A stretch of 7,210 nucleotides of DNA from an uncultured Ruminococcus sp. (lineage in GTDB: Bacteria > Bacillota > Clostridia > Oscillospirales > Ruminococcaceae). Below, one piece after another: positions 5,631 through 7,210 of this stretch. Position 1 is the stretch's first letter, and every line of letters starts with the position of its first letter. The stretch covers positions 1 to 7,210 of the forward strand of contig USCU01000059.1 in NCBI GenBank assembly GCA_900553335.1, in the 5' to 3' direction. The position numbers and the translations under genes are program-made. The notes under the pieces were generated by a model. The model saw nothing but the letters and a program-made list of their open reading frames with translations. It was not told where the DNA came from and made no database searches.

Positions 5631-7210
5631 ATGATAAGAGAAGATCTGAGAAACATCGCTATTATTGCACACGTCGATCACGGAAAAACAACGCTCGTTG
5701 ACGAAATGCTTAAGCAAAGCGGAGCTTTCAGAGAAAATCAGGTAGTGAATGAGCGTGTAATGGACTCTAACGACATAGAGCGAGAGAGAGGAATAACAAT
5801 TCTTGCAAAGAACACTTCTGTTGTTTACAATGATATCAAGATAAATATAATAGACACACCGGGACACGCTGATTTCGGAGGAGAGGTTGAGCGTGTTTTA
5901 AAAATGGTTGACGGGGTAATTTTGCTTGTTGACGCTGCAGAAGGACCTATGCCTCAAACAAGATTTGTTTTGCAAAAAGCACTTGAACTCGGACACCGTA
6001 TAATAGTAGTTGTTAATAAGATAGACAGACCTGATTCAAGACTTAACGAGGTTGGAGATGAGGTTTTAGAGCTTTTGATGGATCTTGACGCAAGCGATGA
6101 TCAGCTTGACAGCCCGATACTTTACTGTTCGGGAAGAGATGGAACAGCTTCTGAAAGTCCTAACATTCCGGGCGAGAATCTGACTCCTCTTTTTAATACG
6201 ATTTTAAGCTATATACCTGCTCCTGAAGTTGAAGAAGAGGGAGAAATGCAGATGCTGGTTTCTTCAATTGATTACAACGATTATGTAGGAAGAATTGCAA
6301 TCGGAAGAATTGAGAGAGGAGAAGTAAAAGTAAATCAAGACGTATCGGTCGGTGATTATCACAACTCAAAAAAAGAGTATCGTGGAAAGATAGTTACCGT
6401 TTATCAAATAGAAGGACTTAACCGTGTTCCTTGCGGAAGTGCAAAGGCAGGAGATATTGTCTGTATAAGCGGAATTGAAAATATTACAATAGGTGATACT
6501 ATTTGCAGCTTCGGACATTTTGAGGCTGTTCCTTTTGTAAAGATTTCCGAGCCGACGGTTGAGATGACCTTTTCCGTAAATGACAGTCCGTTTGCCGGAA
6601 GGGAGGGAAAATTTGTAACCTCCCGTCAGCTTAGGGACAGGCTTTTTAAAGAGCTTTTAAAAGATGTTTCTCTTAGAGTAAATGAAACCGATTCAACAGA
6701 CAGCTTTAAGGTTGCAGGAAGAGGAGAAATGCACCTTTCAATTCTCATTGAGAATATGAGGCGAGAGGGCTATGAGCTTTCGGTATCAACACCTAGAGTT
6801 TTATATAAAGAAATAGGCGGAAAGCTATGCGAGCCTATGGAGAGAGTAGTTATTGATGTTCCTGAAAATTCCGTAGGATCGGTTATGGAAAAGCTAGGTT
6901 CAAGAAAAGGAGAACTGACTACTATGTCGCCTGTCGGAAGCCGTATGAGGCTTGAATTTATCATTCCTGCAAGAGGTTTATTCGGATATAAGAGTGAATT
7001 TTTAACCGATACTAAGGGCGAGGGTATAATGAGTTCTGTTTTTGAAAAATACGACTTATATAAGGGCGATATTTTAAAGCGAAACACCGGCTCATTGGTT
7101 GCTTTTGAAACAGGTGAAGCTGTAACCTACGGACTTTTTAATGCACAGGAGCGTGGGGAGCTGTTTATAACTCCGGGAACTGCTGTTTACGAGGGAATGA
7201 TAGTCGGAGC
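5631..7210 (+). CDS. typA: TypA/BipA translational GTPase (3' end cut by window)
   Basis: This encodes the first 526 residues of a ribosome-associated GTPase of the EF-G/LepA superfamily, which acts in stress adaptation and large-subunit assembly. Whole family members have a little over 600 residues, so the missing part is the end of the C-terminal domain. GTPase motifs are intact: G1 AHVDHGKT (13-20), G2 ERGIT (52-56), G3 DTPGH (75-79) and G4 NKID (129-132). G5 reads SGR (167-169), where SAR or SAK is usual. A beta-barrel domain II follows, then the EF-G-like segment around [40 protein letters not shown] and [13 protein letters not shown] are typical TypA C-terminal sequences and separate it from LepA and EF-G. 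The ATG at 5631 has AGAGGA eight bases upstream. The gene has its own promoter and is not co-transcribed with the GH5 gene. Confidence 0.97.
   Translation, partial: MIREDLRNIAIIAHVDHGKTTLVDEMLKQSGAFRENQVVNERVMDSNDIERERGITILAKNTSVVYNDIKINIIDTPGHADFGGEVERVLKMVDGVILLVDAAEGPMPQTRFVLQKALELGHRIIVVVNKIDRPDSRLNEVGDEVLELLMDLDASDDQLDSPILYCSGRDGTASESPNIPGENLTPLFNTILSYIPAPEVEEEGEMQMLVSSIDYNDYVGRIAIGRIERGEVKVNQDVSVGDYHNSKKEYRGKIVTVYQIEGLNRVPCGSAKAGDIVCISGIENITIGDTICSFGHFEAVPFVKISEPTVEMTFSVNDSPFAGREGKFVTSRQLRDRLFKELLKDVSLRVNETDSTDSFKVAGRGEMHLSILIENMRREGYELSVSTPRVLYKEIGGKLCEPMERVVIDVPENSVGSVMEKLGSRKGELTTMSPVGSRMRLEFIIPARGLFGYKSEFLTDTKGEGIMSSVFEKYDLYKGDILKRNTGSLVAFETGEAVTYGLFNAQERGELFITPGTAVYEGMIVG

Noticed and set aside
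5502..5867. 121-codon open frame on the - strand across the typA start
   Set aside because: It runs through the terminator, the typA promoter and the G1-G3 motifs of typA, so it is a shadow frame.
6770..7087. 105-codon open frame on the - strand within typA
   Set aside because: It is antisense to strongly conserved TypA sequence and has no independent support.

Overview
The window looks like a chromosomal stretch from an AT-rich, Gram-positive, fibre-degrading gut or rumen Clostridia bacterium, most likely of the Ruminococcus / [Eubacterium] siraeum group (Oscillospiraceae). This is inferred from strong AGGAGG-type ribosome binding sites, compact U-tract terminators, low-GC codon use, a lipoprotein with a DUF4430 domain, and a very large secreted glycoside hydrolase that ends in a type I dockerin. 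The species cannot be fixed from the sequence alone.

Layout, all on the + strand. (1) Bases 1-92 are the last 29 codons of an unidentified gene, closed by a hairpin terminator at 107-134. (2) A well-formed promoter (165-193) leads into a leader of about 145 nt with three clear hairpins, then a 307-residue Ser/Lys-rich lipoprotein (345-1268) whose C-terminus is a DUF4430 (transcobalamin-like C-terminal) domain. A terminator follows at 1294-1322. (3) A promoter region (1337-1397) with an imperfect dyad at 1387-1403 precedes a 1355-residue secreted modular enzyme (1423-5490). Its order is signal peptide, two uncharacterised N-terminal beta-type modules, a FIVAR-like helical module, a GH5 catalytic domain (catalytic glutamates E615 and E724), two Big_2-like Ig domains, another uncharacterised module, a third Ig-like segment, a small His/Cys motif and a dockerin. 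A terminator lies at 5504-5537. (4) A promoter with an extended -10 (5557-5585) drives typA/bipA (5631 to the window end, truncated), a ribosome-associated translational GTPase.

Each gene has its own promoter and terminator, so this is a row of single-gene transcription units, not an operon. The two exported proteins are neighbours and both plausibly act at the cell surface. The GH5 enzyme would be plugged through its dockerin into a cohesin-bearing scaffoldin (cellulosome-like complex) to cut beta-glucans. The DUF4430 lipoprotein is tethered to the membrane with an unknown ligand or partner. typA is housekeeping and unrelated in function. I see no mobile element, CRISPR array, tRNA or rRNA. 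The most interesting unexplained elements are the structured leader of the lipoprotein gene, the three unassigned (possibly carbohydrate-binding) modules of the GH5 protein, and the His/Cys motif next to its dockerin.
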